Assembly (NCBI RefSeq): GCF_001548375.1
Contig: NZ_AP017295.1
Location: 6,276,001-6,340,000 of the forward strand
Origin: Nostoc sp. NIES-3756
Lineage (GTDB): Bacteria; Cyanobacteriota; Cyanobacteriia; Cyanobacteriales; Nostocaceae
Direction of reading: 5' to 3'
DNA: 64,000 nt
Shown here one piece after another: positions 36,024 through 45,022 of the stretch. The translations under genes were made by a program, and so were the position numbers. The notes below the pieces were generated by a model. That model was not told where the DNA came from. It did no database searches and saw only the letters and a program-made list of their open reading frames with translations. The stretch's first letter is position 1, and each line of letters starts with the position of its first letter.

Positions 36024-37748
36024 TCAAACCTGCTCCTGGAGTGGTAGATAAACAGTGAAAGTAGAGCCAACACCTAGTTGACTGTTGACGAGAATTTCTC
36101 CTCCCATCATGTTACAGAAATGACGGCTAATTGCTAAACCTAAACCAGTACCGCCATATTTTTTTGTAGTTGAGGTGTCACCTTGAGTAAAGGGTTGGAA
36201 TAACTGTTGTTGTTGAGATACGGACATTCCAATACCTGTATCTTTAACGGTGAATGTAATTACGCCAATGGAAGCTGCTGAGGGGTCTTGTTTGTCTATT
36301 TTCACAGTCAGGATTATTCTACCGTTTGTGGTAAATTTAGCAGCATTACTTAATAAGTTTAACAATACTTGTCGCATCCTGGTTTGATCAGCATACATTT
36401 TGCCCAGGTTTTCATCACAGTATATTTCTAAAATGTTGCCATTTTTTTCTATGGCAGGTTTGACTGTTAAGACGACGTTATTAATAAGTGTGGCAATCTC
36501 AAATATCTCTGGATAAAGCGTCATTTTACCCGCTTCAATCTTCGACAAGTCGAGGATATCGTTAATTAATTCCAGTAGATGTCTACCAGCAGAATTAATG
36601 GTTTCTAAATCCCCTATGAAGTCTCCTGATAAATTGAGATCGGCTGCATCGTCTTTTAGGAGTTGGCTTAAGCCAATCACAGCATTTAAGGGTGTACGTA
36701 GTTCATGACTGACATTGGCGAGAAAGATACTTTTTGCTTTGCTGGCTGCTTCGGCTAGTTCTTTGGCTTGTTCTAGTTCTTTGGTACGTTCGGATACACG
36801 CTCAATCAAACGATTGAGGGATTTTGCTAATAAACCGATTTCGTCTTCTGTAGTGACGGGAGCGCGTAAGTCAAAGTTGGGTTTGCGGGCTACTTGTTCG
36901 GCTACTTGGGTGACAGTAATTACTGGTTCAGCGATCGCGCGGCTGGTGCGCCATGCGACAATGGCCGCGATCGCCACTGATACCAACATACTCGCCATCA
37001 CAATTAATCTTTCAACGCTTTTGGCTTCTTCAACATCCCTTTGTCGGATACTTTCTCTTAACTCAGCAGTTTGTAAGATATTAGATAACTTTCTCGATAG
37101 TTCATCTAAGCGTGTGGCTGTGTCACCACGCATAATCTCTAGTAAGCGTCCCCGGACTTGGGTTGCTTGTTGTGGTGGTACAGGCTGTTGAATATCTATT
37201 AAAACAGCATCTATTTGCTTGACATAGGACTCCAAATAAAATCTGTAGTCTTGTAATAAAGCCTGTAAATTGGCACTAGTTGCGGCTAAGTCCTTTGGTC
37301 TGCTATTAATGAACTTAAATATTTTTGGCTCTAATGCCTTAGCTCTATCTACATTCCTCAAAAACTCAGTTTTTTTGATTGGTAGACGTTGGGGATCATC
37401 TAAAAACGCCACAATGTTAGAACTATGCAGCTGCGCCCCGATAACAGCGTCCTTGTAATCGTTTAATAACTGTCTTTGTTCTTGAGCTTGATTAAATATC
37501 CTAACTTCTCTACCTCGGTAGTAATTGGCAATCACTAATCCAGTTAGGGAGCCAAAAAAGCCAATCCCAATTGCCACAAAGTAGCCGTAACCGATTTTTT
37601 GATGGATACGCCAAGAACTTGCCTTGAGTTTCCCCCGTGAGGGAAATTCTATAGTTGGGAGTTCGTCTGTTGATGTTGATGGCTCTTCTAGTGACACTTC
37701 TTTGCTGTCTGAACTGCTGTCAACAGGGATCGGCTGTTGAGTTTGCAT
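36024..37748 (-). CDS. Membrane histidine kinase with HAMP domain
   Basis: A 574-residue sensor kinase. An N-terminal polar segment is followed by membrane helix 1 (about 52-76), a helical sensor region (about 80-245) resembling CHASE3, membrane helix 2 (about 248-268), HAMP (about 270-320), a coiled coil, HisKA with [14 protein letters not shown] (phospho-accepting His348), and an ATPase domain with [15 protein letters not shown] and GGTGLGLAI. All catalytic boxes are intact and there is no receiver domain. No response regulator is adjacent. The signal is unknown. The ATG at 37748 is the first start. Confidence 0.92.
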   Translation of the reverse strand: MQTQQPIPVDSSSDSKEVSLEEPSTSTDELPTIEFPSRGKLKASSWRIHQKIGYGYFVAIGIGFFGSLTGLVIANYYRGREVRIFNQAQEQRQLLNDYKDAVIGAQLHSSNIVAFLDDPQRLPIKKTEFLRNVDRAKALEPKIFKFINSRPKDLAATSANLQALLQDYRFYLESYVKQIDAVLIDIQQPVPPQQATQVRGRLLEIMRGDTATRLDELSRKLSNILQTAELRESIRQRDVEEAKSVERLIVMASMLVSVAIAAIVAWRTSRAIAEPVITVTQVAEQVARKPNFDLRAPVTTEDEIGLLAKSLNRLIERVSERTKELEQAKELAEAASKAKSIFLANVSHELRTPLNAVIGLSQLLKDDAADLNLSGDFIGDLETINSAGRHLLELINDILDLSKIEAGKMTLYPEIFEIATLINNVVLTVKPAIEKNGNILEIYCDENLGKMYADQTRMRQVLLNLLSNAAKFTTNGRIILTVKIDKQDPSAASIGVITFTVKDTGIGMSVSQQQQLFQPFTQGDTSTTKKYGGTGLGLAISRHFCNMMGGEILVNSQLGVGSTFTVYLPLQEQV

Positions 37749-38169
37749 TCCTCAAATCTCCTTACCCTCCCGCAAGAATTACTAAATTAACTCCACTTGT
37801 ATAAATACTACAAATGTTGATAAATACTTATATTAGCTTTTCTAATAAAAATATAAGTAATAGCTCTTTAGATAATTCTCATGACTTGATTGAATTTGTG
37901 TAGTTTTGATATGAATGTTTACATGGTGAGTTAACACCAAATAACAAACATTTCCTTTATTGCGTAGTAGTTTCCCTGATTGTTCGTCAGAGTCTAGTTA
38001 GTGTAACGGGACGTTAGCCAATGCTAAACAAAGAACACTAATTCCTAGTCTCTAACCCACAACATATTTTTTATAGACGATGCTGGAGGCAAAAATTTTC
38101 AGCAATCGGTTTCTATTCTAGATGACAAACCAGTCTAATAACCAGTGAAATACTAAATACTGTGGTAAA
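37749..38169. other. Intergenic region, nothing recognised
   Basis: About 420 bp between the histidine kinase start and the DUF3318 stop. No gene, tandem repeat or good hairpin was found. Confidence 0.4.
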
Positions 38170-38772
38170 TTACTGAAAGCTATCTGGTACACCCACCGAT
38201 GACAAGTTAGCGATCGCTCGTAAATTTTGGCAACGAATCAAAGCGATAAAATCCAAGCTGGAACGCCCCTCTATTTTAGCTACAGCTTCAATTGCCGATA
38301 ATAGATGCTGTGCTGCTTCGGCTTCAGTATAACCACGACGTTGAGCAACCTTGATGGCAATTGTATCAGCATTTAACTCAGCATCTTGAGATTTGTTGCT
38401 ACGCCAAATCCGCATCAGCGCAAGTGTACTTAGTCCGCCTGCGATCGCCACACCCACCACATCAGACTGTGCCGACTCTACCAGTCCACCCAAAAGCCCA
38501 GCTAACACCACACCCTGATAGATATCTGGCTTAAACCACTTGACTGCTGTTAACCAAGCCACTTTTTGCAGTATCAATAAATCTCGTTGGGGTTTTGTCA
38601 AGCGTCCCCACAAATCAAAGTTGATATATATTAACCGTTCCTGATTCCAGGGTAAAGGAAAAACAGTCTCGATTAACTGAGCTTGTTCTGGTTTGCTGAC
38701 AATTTTAATCGTCATCCTCCCAGAAGCTGGCATTACCTCAAATAAACGGCGGATTTCAACATTTGGCTCCAT
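38170..38772 (-). CDS. DUF3318-like protein
   Basis: A 200-residue cyanobacterial protein. The N-terminal part (EIRRLFEVMPASGRM) and a central LLILQKVAWLTAVKWFKPD are followed by a hydrophobic stretch (about 84-118, GVVLAGLLGGLVESA, VGVAIAGGLSTLALMRIW) that may be one or two membrane helices. The C-terminal half is helical (AELNADTIAIKVAQRRGYTEAEAAQHLL). I place it in DUF3318 from memory of the pattern. It starts 10 bp after the Uma2 gene ends, so the two are probably one transcript. Function unknown. Confidence 0.7.
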   Translation of the reverse strand: MEPNVEIRRLFEVMPASGRMTIKIVSKPEQAQLIETVFPLPWNQERLIYINFDLWGRLTKPQRDLLILQKVAWLTAVKWFKPDIYQGVVLAGLLGGLVESAQSDVVGVAIAGGLSTLALMRIWRSNKSQDAELNADTIAIKVAQRRGYTEAEAAQHLLSAIEAVAKIEGRSSLDFIALIRCQNLRAIANLSSVGVPDSFQ

Positions 38773-38782
38773 AAATCAAAAC

Positions 38783-39526
38783 CTAAACTTCTGGTTCAAC
38801 ACCGAGCGATCGCAATTGAGCAATCAGGCGATCGTTTCTTTGGCGTTCCTGTTCAGCCCGTTGACGTTCTTTTTCTGCTCTTTCCTCACCAGTCAGCAAC
38901 AAATTACCCTGTAAATCCCACCAGCGTAACCAGGGTAATTCCATGTTTTGGTATTGTCCCTGCCATATACCTAACTCAACACCTAAAGGATGTATAGGAT
39001 AATGTCCTCGTTCATTGGCTGCCAATAATTGATACTGCCCATCAATAAGGTGATAAACTTCTACACTGGCTTTGTTTACTTCATAAATGCCATAAAAAGC
39101 CGGATGAATTACTTGTTCATAAATCCAAAATTTACCCTTCAAAGGGGTTTTGTCTCTTTCTTCACTACCATCACCAGAGACAAATTCTAAAGCAATTAAT
39201 GGGGAAATAAACTCTCGCCATAACACGTAAGAGCGTCGTGTTTGTCCATCAAGCAAAGGCGGTACATTCGGTACATAAAACCAATCCGGTGCTTCTGCGC
39301 CTTTTTCTGGGGGGTCAGTTAAACGCCAGTAGATACCACTATCTTGACCTATGCAATATTGTCCATCTGGATGACGTTGTTGCAATACTGGTGTAATCGA
39401 GTCTGTTAATAGAATGCTTTGGGGGTGTTCCTGAAAGTTTTTCACAAAAGTACCGTCTGATTCCGGTAGCTGCGTATGGTCGGGAAATGGGGTGAGGTCG
39501 GTGGCGGAGTTGGTTGCAGAGGTCAT
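38783..39526 (-). CDS. Uma2 family endonuclease-like protein (DUF820)
   Basis: A 247-residue member of the PD-(D/E)XK-like family that is abundant in cyanobacteria. The family pattern is visible: DSGIYWRLTDPPEKGAEAPDWFYVPNVPP (with the acidic residue in the APD turn), LIALEFVSGDGSEERD (catalytic Glu region) and GKFWIYEQVIHPAFYGIYE (K...Y). The C-terminal 45 residues are a charged coiled coil (EERAEKERQRAEQERQR) followed by LIAQLRSLGVEPEV, typical of the family. Activity is inferred; the biological role of Uma2 proteins is unknown. Confidence 0.87.
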   Translation of the reverse strand: MTSATNSATDLTPFPDHTQLPESDGTFVKNFQEHPQSILLTDSITPVLQQRHPDGQYCIGQDSGIYWRLTDPPEKGAEAPDWFYVPNVPPLLDGQTRRSYVLWREFISPLIALEFVSGDGSEERDKTPLKGKFWIYEQVIHPAFYGIYEVNKASVEVYHLIDGQYQLLAANERGHYPIHPLGVELGIWQGQYQNMELPWLRWWDLQGNLLLTGEERAEKERQRAEQERQRNDRLIAQLRSLGVEPEV

Positions 39527-39692
39527 AAGGCTACCTTTGCAGGGATAAGGGTTGTTTTTTAGTTTAGCAGTGAAAGGGCAAGGGGAGCGATGTATACAGC
39601 AGGCATACCTACGCTCTCTTTCTCAAAGCTAACTCATCTTGTCAATACTCGTTTGTGTAAGAATTAACATAACTATTTTGGGAGTTGCAAAG

Positions 39693-40715
39693 ATGGCTTG
39701 GGTAGCAGGTGATCAATTGCAAGGTGGCAAATATACCGTTGAAAAGGAGTTGGGTCGAGGACGGTTTGGCATCACTTATCTGGTTACAAATAGGAACAGC
39801 GATCGCTTAGTTATTAAAACCTTAAATGATGATTTGCTTCAAGCTCTCAGTCAGACGGAGCGCACACGGCTGGAAAATATGTTTTACGGTGAAGCATTAA
39901 AACTTAAAGGATGCAATCATCAACATATTGTGCAGATGATAGAACTTTTTAGAGAAGGAGAGTATCCGTGTTTAGTAATAGAATATCTCGGTGAAGATAG
40001 TTTAGCTAATCTTCGTCCAGCCATACTTTCGGAACAAGACGCACTCCGTTATATTCAGCAAATTGGCGAAGCACTAATAGTTGTACATAAAAATGGACTC
40101 ATTCATCGAGATGTACGTCCAGAAAATATTCTGTTGCGGAAACGAGACGGGAACTTAGAAGCGGTGTTAATTGATTTTGGTTTAGCTCTTGATTTTGATC
40201 ACATTTTAACTACAAGCCGGACTCAAGAAAGATCCGCCGGCTTTACACCATCTGAGCTTTCTACTAAAGGTACTATAGCCAAGGCGTATAGCGATGTTTA
40301 TTCCCTAGCAGCTACTCTCTATAAACTGCTGACGGGGAGAACACCTGTGGATGCAGTCAAGCGCAAATTAAACGATGAGCATTTGGTTTCCCCAAAAGAA
40401 TACAATCCTCAGATTAGCGATCACACCAACCGCGCAATTTTAAAAGGGATGGAACTAGACCCAAAACAGCGATCACAATCAATGCGGGAATGGCTCGATT
40501 TATTGTGCTTGAATCAGCCTGAGACAACTGTTACATCTAACGCTAAGTCAAATTGGGAACGCAACATTCAAATTTGGGGAATCATTGTAGCGGCGATCGC
40601 AGCTATAGGAACTTTACTCTCAGGTATAGTTGGCTGGATTCCCATTCTTAAAACCTCTCCATCTCCTAGCCCATCATTGTTGTCTCCCAGTTCACCGTCT
40701 AGCCAAACTCCGTAG
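39693..40715 (+). CDS. Ser/Thr protein kinase-like with altered catalytic loop and a membrane anchor
   Basis: About 340 residues from the ATG at 39693 (MAWVAGDQLQGGKY), preceded by GGGAG; the in-frame start at 39639 would add 18 unrelated residues. The kinase domain has GRGRFGITYL, VIKTL (ATP lysine), HRDVRPEN near 137-144 and IDFGLALD. The catalytic-loop lysine (HRDxKxxN) is replaced by Arg. A C-terminal membrane helix (about 294-316) is followed by a Ser/Pro-rich tail. A second kinase-like gene follows 62 bp downstream with a similar N-terminus. Probably a membrane-bound signalling protein; it may be weakly active or a pseudokinase. Confidence 0.87.
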   Translation: MAWVAGDQLQGGKYTVEKELGRGRFGITYLVTNRNSDRLVIKTLNDDLLQALSQTERTRLENMFYGEALKLKGCNHQHIVQMIELFREGEYPCLVIEYLGEDSLANLRPAILSEQDALRYIQQIGEALIVVHKNGLIHRDVRPENILLRKRDGNLEAVLIDFGLALDFDHILTTSRTQERSAGFTPSELSTKGTIAKAYSDVYSLAATLYKLLTGRTPVDAVKRKLNDEHLVSPKEYNPQISDHTNRAILKGMELDPKQRSQSMREWLDLLCLNQPETTVTSNAKSNWERNIQIWGIIVAAIAAIGTLLSGIVGWIPILKTSPSPSPSLLSPSSPSSQTP

Positions 40716-40777
40716 AATTAGCTAAACTCCTATAATAATGCTGGCTTTTAATTAATTATTTTTACTCAGAGGTATTC

Positions 40778-42160
40778 ATGCCCTGGATAACAGGACAACA
40801 ATTACAAGGTGGTAAATATGTAATTGAAAAAGTCCTGGGACAGGGGGGATTTGGGATTACTTACAAAGCATTGGAAGTTGACTTAGAACGAACAGTTGTC
40901 ATAAAGACACTCCGTGAAGATCGTAGTGACGATATAGACATAAAGCGATTTAAGGAAGAGGCAAAAACCCTAGCAGGTTTATCTCAAAAACTTCATCGTC
41001 ATATCGTAACGGTATTTACATGGTTTCAGGAAGGTGACATCTACTGTCTGGTAATGGAATTTGTGTCTGGAGAAAATATATTTAAGGTAGTAGAACGCAG
41101 AGGAGCATTACCGGAAATAGAAATTGTGCCATTAATCCGTCAGATTGGGGAAGCTTTGATAGTGGTGCATAAAGTAGGGGTAATACATCGAGATGCTCAC
41201 CCTGGAAACATTATGCTCCTGAGCGATGATAAAGGCAATTATGATCAAGCTGTTTTAATTGATTTTGGTATTGCCAAAAAAGTAGTTCCCTTAACTCAGA
41301 GTTCTGTGAATAAACATGGTCACAAAAACTTTGCACCCTATGAGCAAATTTATAATGGTAGCCGACACCCAACAGTTGATGTTTACGCTCTAACCGCCAC
41401 ACTTTATTATGCAGTGACAGGTCAAGCTCCAACAAATTCTCTGGCTCGTAAGCTAGAAAATATTCCTCTCAAGCCACCTAAAGAAATTATTCCCAGTATT
41501 AGCAACCAATTAAATCAAGCAATACTCAAGGGTATGGCACTGGAGGCAAAAGACCGTCCTCAGTCAATACAGGCATGGTTAGCAATGCTACAACCTTTTG
41601 AACCTGTAAAACCACCTTTTGAACCTGTAAAACCACCTTTTGAATCAGTCAAAAAACCAGTAGTTATTCCTCCTAAAGCCCAGCCAAGTTTACTAACAAT
41701 TTTAAGTAATTCCATAGCTAATTTACTGAGAATTATGCCTTGGGGCTGGTTGATTGGCGTATTATTCATTTACCTATTTATCGGCTATCTCTTAGTTATG
41801 TATAACGCTCCGTTGTGGGGTTGGGCTATAGCTGTAGCTGTACCTGTAACTTGGGCTATGACTTGGGCTAGTGCTGTGATTTGGGCTGTGGCTTTGGCTG
41901 TAGATTTGGCTGGTGCTGGTGCTGGATCTATAGTTTGGTGTTTTGCTTGGGCGGTGGTTGTGGCTTTGGCTGTGAGTTGGGTTGGTACTGAGGCTTTTGG
42001 AATGGTGGCTGTGCCTATGGCTGCAACTGTAACTATGGCTGGAGAAAAATTACTAAAATCCTTTAACCATTTCTACACATTTCTGGTTTTAGTTTTTACT
42101 TCCGTGTTTGGCTTGGGTTTGGGACTGCTAGTACACCGAGTTGTTAACGGAGTCTCATAA
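40778..42160 (+). CDS. Ser/Thr kinase-like protein with HRDAHPGN loop and polytopic Ala/Trp/Val-rich C-terminus
   Basis: A 460-residue kinase-like protein. MPWITGQQLQGGKY, GQGGFGITYK, VVIKTLRED, then HRDAHPGNIM near 137-146 and IDFGIAKK. The loop lysine is replaced by His and reads like the HPGN loop of APH/UbiB-type kinases. After the kinase domain (about 1-265) there is a seven-residue tandem repeat FEPVKPP (about 273-293), then a hydrophobic region (about 322-455) with perhaps four membrane helices and many Trp-Ala-Val steps. It lies in tandem with the kinase at 39693. Membrane signalling is inferred; the substrate is unknown. Confidence 0.87.
   Translation: MPWITGQQLQGGKYVIEKVLGQGGFGITYKALEVDLERTVVIKTLREDRSDDIDIKRFKEEAKTLAGLSQKLHRHIVTVFTWFQEGDIYCLVMEFVSGENIFKVVERRGALPEIEIVPLIRQIGEALIVVHKVGVIHRDAHPGNIMLLSDDKGNYDQAVLIDFGIAKKVVPLTQSSVNKHGHKNFAPYEQIYNGSRHPTVDVYALTATLYYAVTGQAPTNSLARKLENIPLKPPKEIIPSISNQLNQAILKGMALEAKDRPQSIQAWLAMLQPFEPVKPPFEPVKPPFESVKKPVVIPPKAQPSLLTILSNSIANLLRIMPWGWLIGVLFIYLFIGYLLVMYNAPLWGWAIAVAVPVTWAMTWASAVIWAVALAVDLAGAGAGSIVWCFAWAVVVALAVSWVGTEAFGMVAVPMAATVTMAGEKLLKSFNHFYTFLVLVFTSVFGLGLGLLVHRVVNGVS
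41594..41656 (+). repeat. 21-bp tandem repeat within the kinase gene
   Basis: CCTTTTGAACCTGTAAAACCA occurs twice exactly, then a third diverged copy starting CCTTTTGAATCAGTC. It encodes FEPVKPP units that form the linker between kinase domain and membrane region. Confidence 0.9.
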
Positions 42161-42195
42161 CTTCTTCAATATTAAAGTTTGTCAGAAAAAAAGAA

Positions 42196-42250
42196 GTTCG
42201 TAGTAAGAACTTTAGTCTTTAGATAAGGACTGAAGTCCTCACTACAAACT
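42196..42250. repeat. GTAGT hairpin repeat
   Basis: GTTCGTAGT and, inverted, ACTACAAAC enclose AAGAACTTTAGTC and GGACTGAAGTCCTC. It is a member of the family seen at 14089-14137 and 50183-50216, and lies just past the kinase gene. Confidence 0.7.
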
Positions 42251-42440
42251 AGTGTGAGTTCGACGAATTTAAAAAACCCCTCTCCAAACCTCTCCTTACT
42301 TAACAAAGCAGAAATTGAACAAGAGCTTGCTGAACGCTGGGGATCTATCCAAATTATTTCGATTTGATACCAATCAACCCAAAAGCGGAAATATTAGTCT
42401 TCTGGTTGTATGCGAAGCAATGCCAATTGAGCAATTGAAA
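42251..42440. other. Intergenic repeat debris and a short orphan frame
   Basis: Contains GTGAGTTCGACGAA, then AACCCCTCTCCAAACCTCTCC (the end of the long interspersed repeat), then a 23-codon frame at 42296-42367 reading NKAEIEQELAERWGS, closed by TGA. The frame looks like a coding scrap but I cannot name its source. Confidence 0.4.
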
Positions 42441-42485
42441 AAGAGGCGATCGCACTCTCATAAATAAGAAATGCGATCGCCTCTT
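42441..42485 (-). terminator. metF terminator with HIP1 in both stem arms
   Basis: A perfect 14-bp inverted repeat AAGAGGCGATCGCA / TGCGATCGCCTCTT with a 17-nt loop, 5 bp past the metF stop. On the minus strand the stem ends in CTCTTTTTC, giving a short T-run. Each arm contains a GCGATCGC octamer. Confidence 0.75.
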
Positions 42486-42490
42486 GTAAC

Positions 42491-43420
42491 CTACCTCACC
42501 AACACCTGATGAACTGGCGCAACACCAGCCAAGTCCAAAATTTTAGGAATCAAATCTTCCCGCTTGACAGCCATCATGTGGACACCATGACACAATTGAC
42601 GCGCTGTTTGTACTTGTTCGGCGGCAATTTTGACACCTTCTTCTAATGGGTCTTTGGCTTTTGCTAATCTATCAATAATGTGTTCGGGTATATTTACACC
42701 GGGAACGCACCTATTAATAAATTGGGCATTTTTTGCTGATTTTAGTAAGAAAATTCCTGCCAAAATAGGTTTATTATAGACAGAAGCCATCTTATCCATG
42801 AACTTTTCTAGCCTTTCAAAATCAGTGATTAATTGACTTTGAAAAAATTGCGCTCCGGCTTCAATTTTGCGTTCAAAGCGGCTTTGTAAACCAGACCAAC
42901 TCGCACATTGCGGGTCTACTGCTGCACCTACAAATAAATCGGTTGCGCCATCGGTCAAGGGTTTATCGTTGCAATCGACACCTTGATTCATTTTGCGAAT
43001 CAGTTGTAATAGTCGCACAGCTTCCAAGTCAAAGACGGCTTTGGCTTCGGGATGGTCGCCTGCTTTTACCGGGTCGCCAGTTAAAGCTAGGATATTACGA
43101 ATACCCAAAGCATGAGCGCCTATGAGGTCGGCTTGTAAGGCGATACGGTTGCGATCGCGGCAAGCCATCTGACAAATTGGTTCAATACCCTGTTGCAACA
43201 AAATTGCCGATGCTACCAATGAAGACATCCGCAACACCGCACGGCTACCATCGGTAATATTGACAGCATGAACTCTCCCCTTAAGAGTCGCCGCCATTTC
43301 AATCATGTGGCTGGGATTTCCCCCTTTTGGTGGTGCTACCTCGGCGGTAACTAAAAATTCCCCCGCTTGCGCGGCTTTACTGAAATAATTCAAAGCAGTA
43401 CAGCTATGGTTATTGTCCAT
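42491..43420 (-). CDS. metF: Methylenetetrahydrofolate reductase
   Basis: FAD-dependent reduction of 5,10-methylene-THF to 5-methyl-THF, feeding methionine synthesis. The product (about 309 residues) shows FLVTAEVAPPKGGNPSHMIEMA, HAVNITDGSRA, ICQMACRDRNRIALQADL, NILALTGDPVKAGDHPEAKAV, VGAAVDPQ, GAQFFQSQLITDFE and PILAGIFLLKS. I used the ATG at 43420 (MDNNHSCTALNYF); the longer frame up to 43546 reads through repeat-rich DNA and encodes an Arg/Leu stretch foreign to the family. A terminator follows at 42441-42485. Confidence 0.93.
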   Translation of the reverse strand: MDNNHSCTALNYFSKAAQAGEFLVTAEVAPPKGGNPSHMIEMAATLKGRVHAVNITDGSRAVLRMSSLVASAILLQQGIEPICQMACRDRNRIALQADLIGAHALGIRNILALTGDPVKAGDHPEAKAVFDLEAVRLLQLIRKMNQGVDCNDKPLTDGATDLFVGAAVDPQCASWSGLQSRFERKIEAGAQFFQSQLITDFERLEKFMDKMASVYNKPILAGIFLLKSAKNAQFINRCVPGVNIPEHIIDRLAKAKDPLEEGVKIAAEQVQTARQLCHGVHMMAVKREDLIPKILDLAGVAPVHQVLVR

Positions 43421-43629
43421 AACGTTATTATTTGTGTTCTTTCTAAGGGTATAACGAATGACACCTGAAAGAACAAGGGGTAGTAGGGAGTGGAGGAGAT
43501 GTGGTATGGCTAAACGCCACGCTCCGCGAACGGCTACGCTCACCAACCGGGAGTGGGGGAAGATGTAGCTTGCTTCCCGTAGGGTGGGAGATGAGGGAGA
43601 AATATCTACTCAGCACTCAGCACTCCCTA

Positions 43630-43676
43630 ATTACGAATTACGTTAGCGTAGCGGGGCGTAGCCCATTACGAATTAC
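43630..43676. repeat. 23-bp palindromic insert flanked by 12-bp direct repeats at the trpS end
   Basis: ATTACGAATTAC at 43630-43641 and again at 43665-43676 flank a 23-bp GC-rich sequence with GCGTAGC and GGCGTAGCCC. The trpS stop (43673-43675) lies in the right copy. The rest of the metF-trpS gap (43421-43629) carries GCGTAGCC-type repeats and purine-rich GGGAGATGAGGGAG runs. Confidence 0.7.
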
Positions 43677-44680
43677 ACAGGTACAGAATAGCCTAACGCC
43701 GCTTTTACATCTGCTAGGGTTTGGTTGGCGACGGCTTCAGCTTTTTCTCTACCATCACGCAACACTGACTCAAGATAACCTTTATCGGCTGTGATTTGGT
43801 GATATTTATCTTGTATGGGTTTGAGGGCGTTAATTGCTGTTTCCATTAACAGTGGTTTGAATTGTCCCCAGCCCATATCTTGACACTCTGCTGCTACTTC
43901 TTCCTTCTTTTTACCAGAAAGGAGCATATACAGTGTTAGTAAGTTATTACACTCTGGACGTTCTGGGTCGTCAAAGGTTAAGCCTCTGACTGGATCAGTT
44001 TTACAACGTTTAATTTTATTAGTAATCTGATCTGGTGTATCCAAAAGATTAATCCGGCTTAACTCTGAGGGGTCAGATTTAGACATTTTGCGTGTCCCAT
44101 CTGTTAAACTCATCACCCTTGCCCCTTCCTTACGGATTAAAGGATCTGGTAGTTTTAGCACAGGTTGATCTTTGGCAAATTGATGGTTAAATCTATTAAC
44201 AATATCCCGTGTAAGTTCCAAGTGTTGCTTTTGGTCTTCACCTACAGGTACTTTATCGGCTTGGTAAAGCAAGATATCCGCCGCCATCAGCACTGGATAA
44301 ATTAACAAGCCTGCACCGACGTTTTCCCCCTGCTTGAGTGCTTTTTCCTTAAACTGAATCATGTCTTGTAGCCAATTGAGGGGGGTGATGCAGTTAAGTA
44401 ACCAAGCCAGTTCACTGTGGGCTGAGACGTGAGATTGGACAAAGATACTGGAGTATTGTAAATCAATACCACAGGCTAAATAAAGTGCAGCGATCGCATA
44501 AGTGTCTGCCGCCAATGTAGCTGGATTATGCGGTACAGTAATTGCGTGTAAATCCACTACACAAAAGAAATTATCGTACTGGTCTTGAATCTCTACCCAG
44601 TTGCGTATAGCCCCTAAATAGTTACCTAAATGTAGATTACCAGTTGGTTGAACTCCCGACAGAACGCGCTGCTTACCCAT
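43673..44680 (-). CDS. trpS: Tryptophanyl-tRNA synthetase
   Basis: Charges tRNA-Trp. Class I synthetase, 335 residues, normal length. The HIGH signature appears as PTGNLHLGNYLGA near 10-22 and the KMSKS signature as KMSKSDPSE near 193-201. Other family blocks: VVDLHAITVPHNP, LLNCITPLNWLQDMIQFKEK, LIYPVLMAADILLY, and VPVGEDQKQHLELTRDI. The ATG at 44680 is the usual start. The stop codon lies in a small palindromic repeat. Confidence 0.97.
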   Translation of the reverse strand: MGKQRVLSGVQPTGNLHLGNYLGAIRNWVEIQDQYDNFFCVVDLHAITVPHNPATLAADTYAIAALYLACGIDLQYSSIFVQSHVSAHSELAWLLNCITPLNWLQDMIQFKEKALKQGENVGAGLLIYPVLMAADILLYQADKVPVGEDQKQHLELTRDIVNRFNHQFAKDQPVLKLPDPLIRKEGARVMSLTDGTRKMSKSDPSELSRINLLDTPDQITNKIKRCKTDPVRGLTFDDPERPECNNLLTLYMLLSGKKKEEVAAECQDMGWGQFKPLLMETAINALKPIQDKYHQITADKGYLESVLRDGREKAEAVANQTLADVKAALGYSVPV

Positions 44681-44751
44681 AAATCTTAATTAGTTATCTC
44701 AAATTCCCACTGTATAAGGTGGAGATGGCAAAACCATTTCATTGTGTCATT

Positions 44752-44786
44752 AGTCAATAGTCATTAGTCAATAGTCAGCAGTTCTA
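44752..44786 (+). repeat. Heptamer repeat upstream of trpS, five units
   Basis: AGTCAAT, AGTCATT, AGTCAAT, AGTCAGC, AGTTCTA. The rest of the 342-bp gap to pip (44787-45022) shows GGGCAAGATGCCC-like G/C symmetry near 44895-44920 but no gene. Confidence 0.8.
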
Positions 44787-45022
44787 TAGGTTGGATTTGA
44801 GTCAAGACCAATAAATATACTACACATTTAATATGATAAATCTTGTGGGGGAGCGACTGCGTTGGGCTGGTTTCCCGACAATCGCGCAAGTGGCGTTGGG
44901 CATCTTGCCCGCCCTTGTGTAGTTTACTGGGGTAAAATGTGCTGTAGTTACGGTTGTGTTATTTATTGCTTGGGCAAGCTTGAGAAAATAAATTAATTTT
45001 ATTCACTATTGTAAATATAAAT

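Noticed and set aside
42296..42367. 23-codon orphan frame NKAEIEQELAERWGS
   Set aside because: Possibly a coding scrap, but no family could be named and there is no start codon, so it was not called a pseudogene.
43421..43546. Longer metF N-terminus
   Set aside because: It is translated from GCGTAGCC-type and purine-rich repeats and has no relation to MetF.
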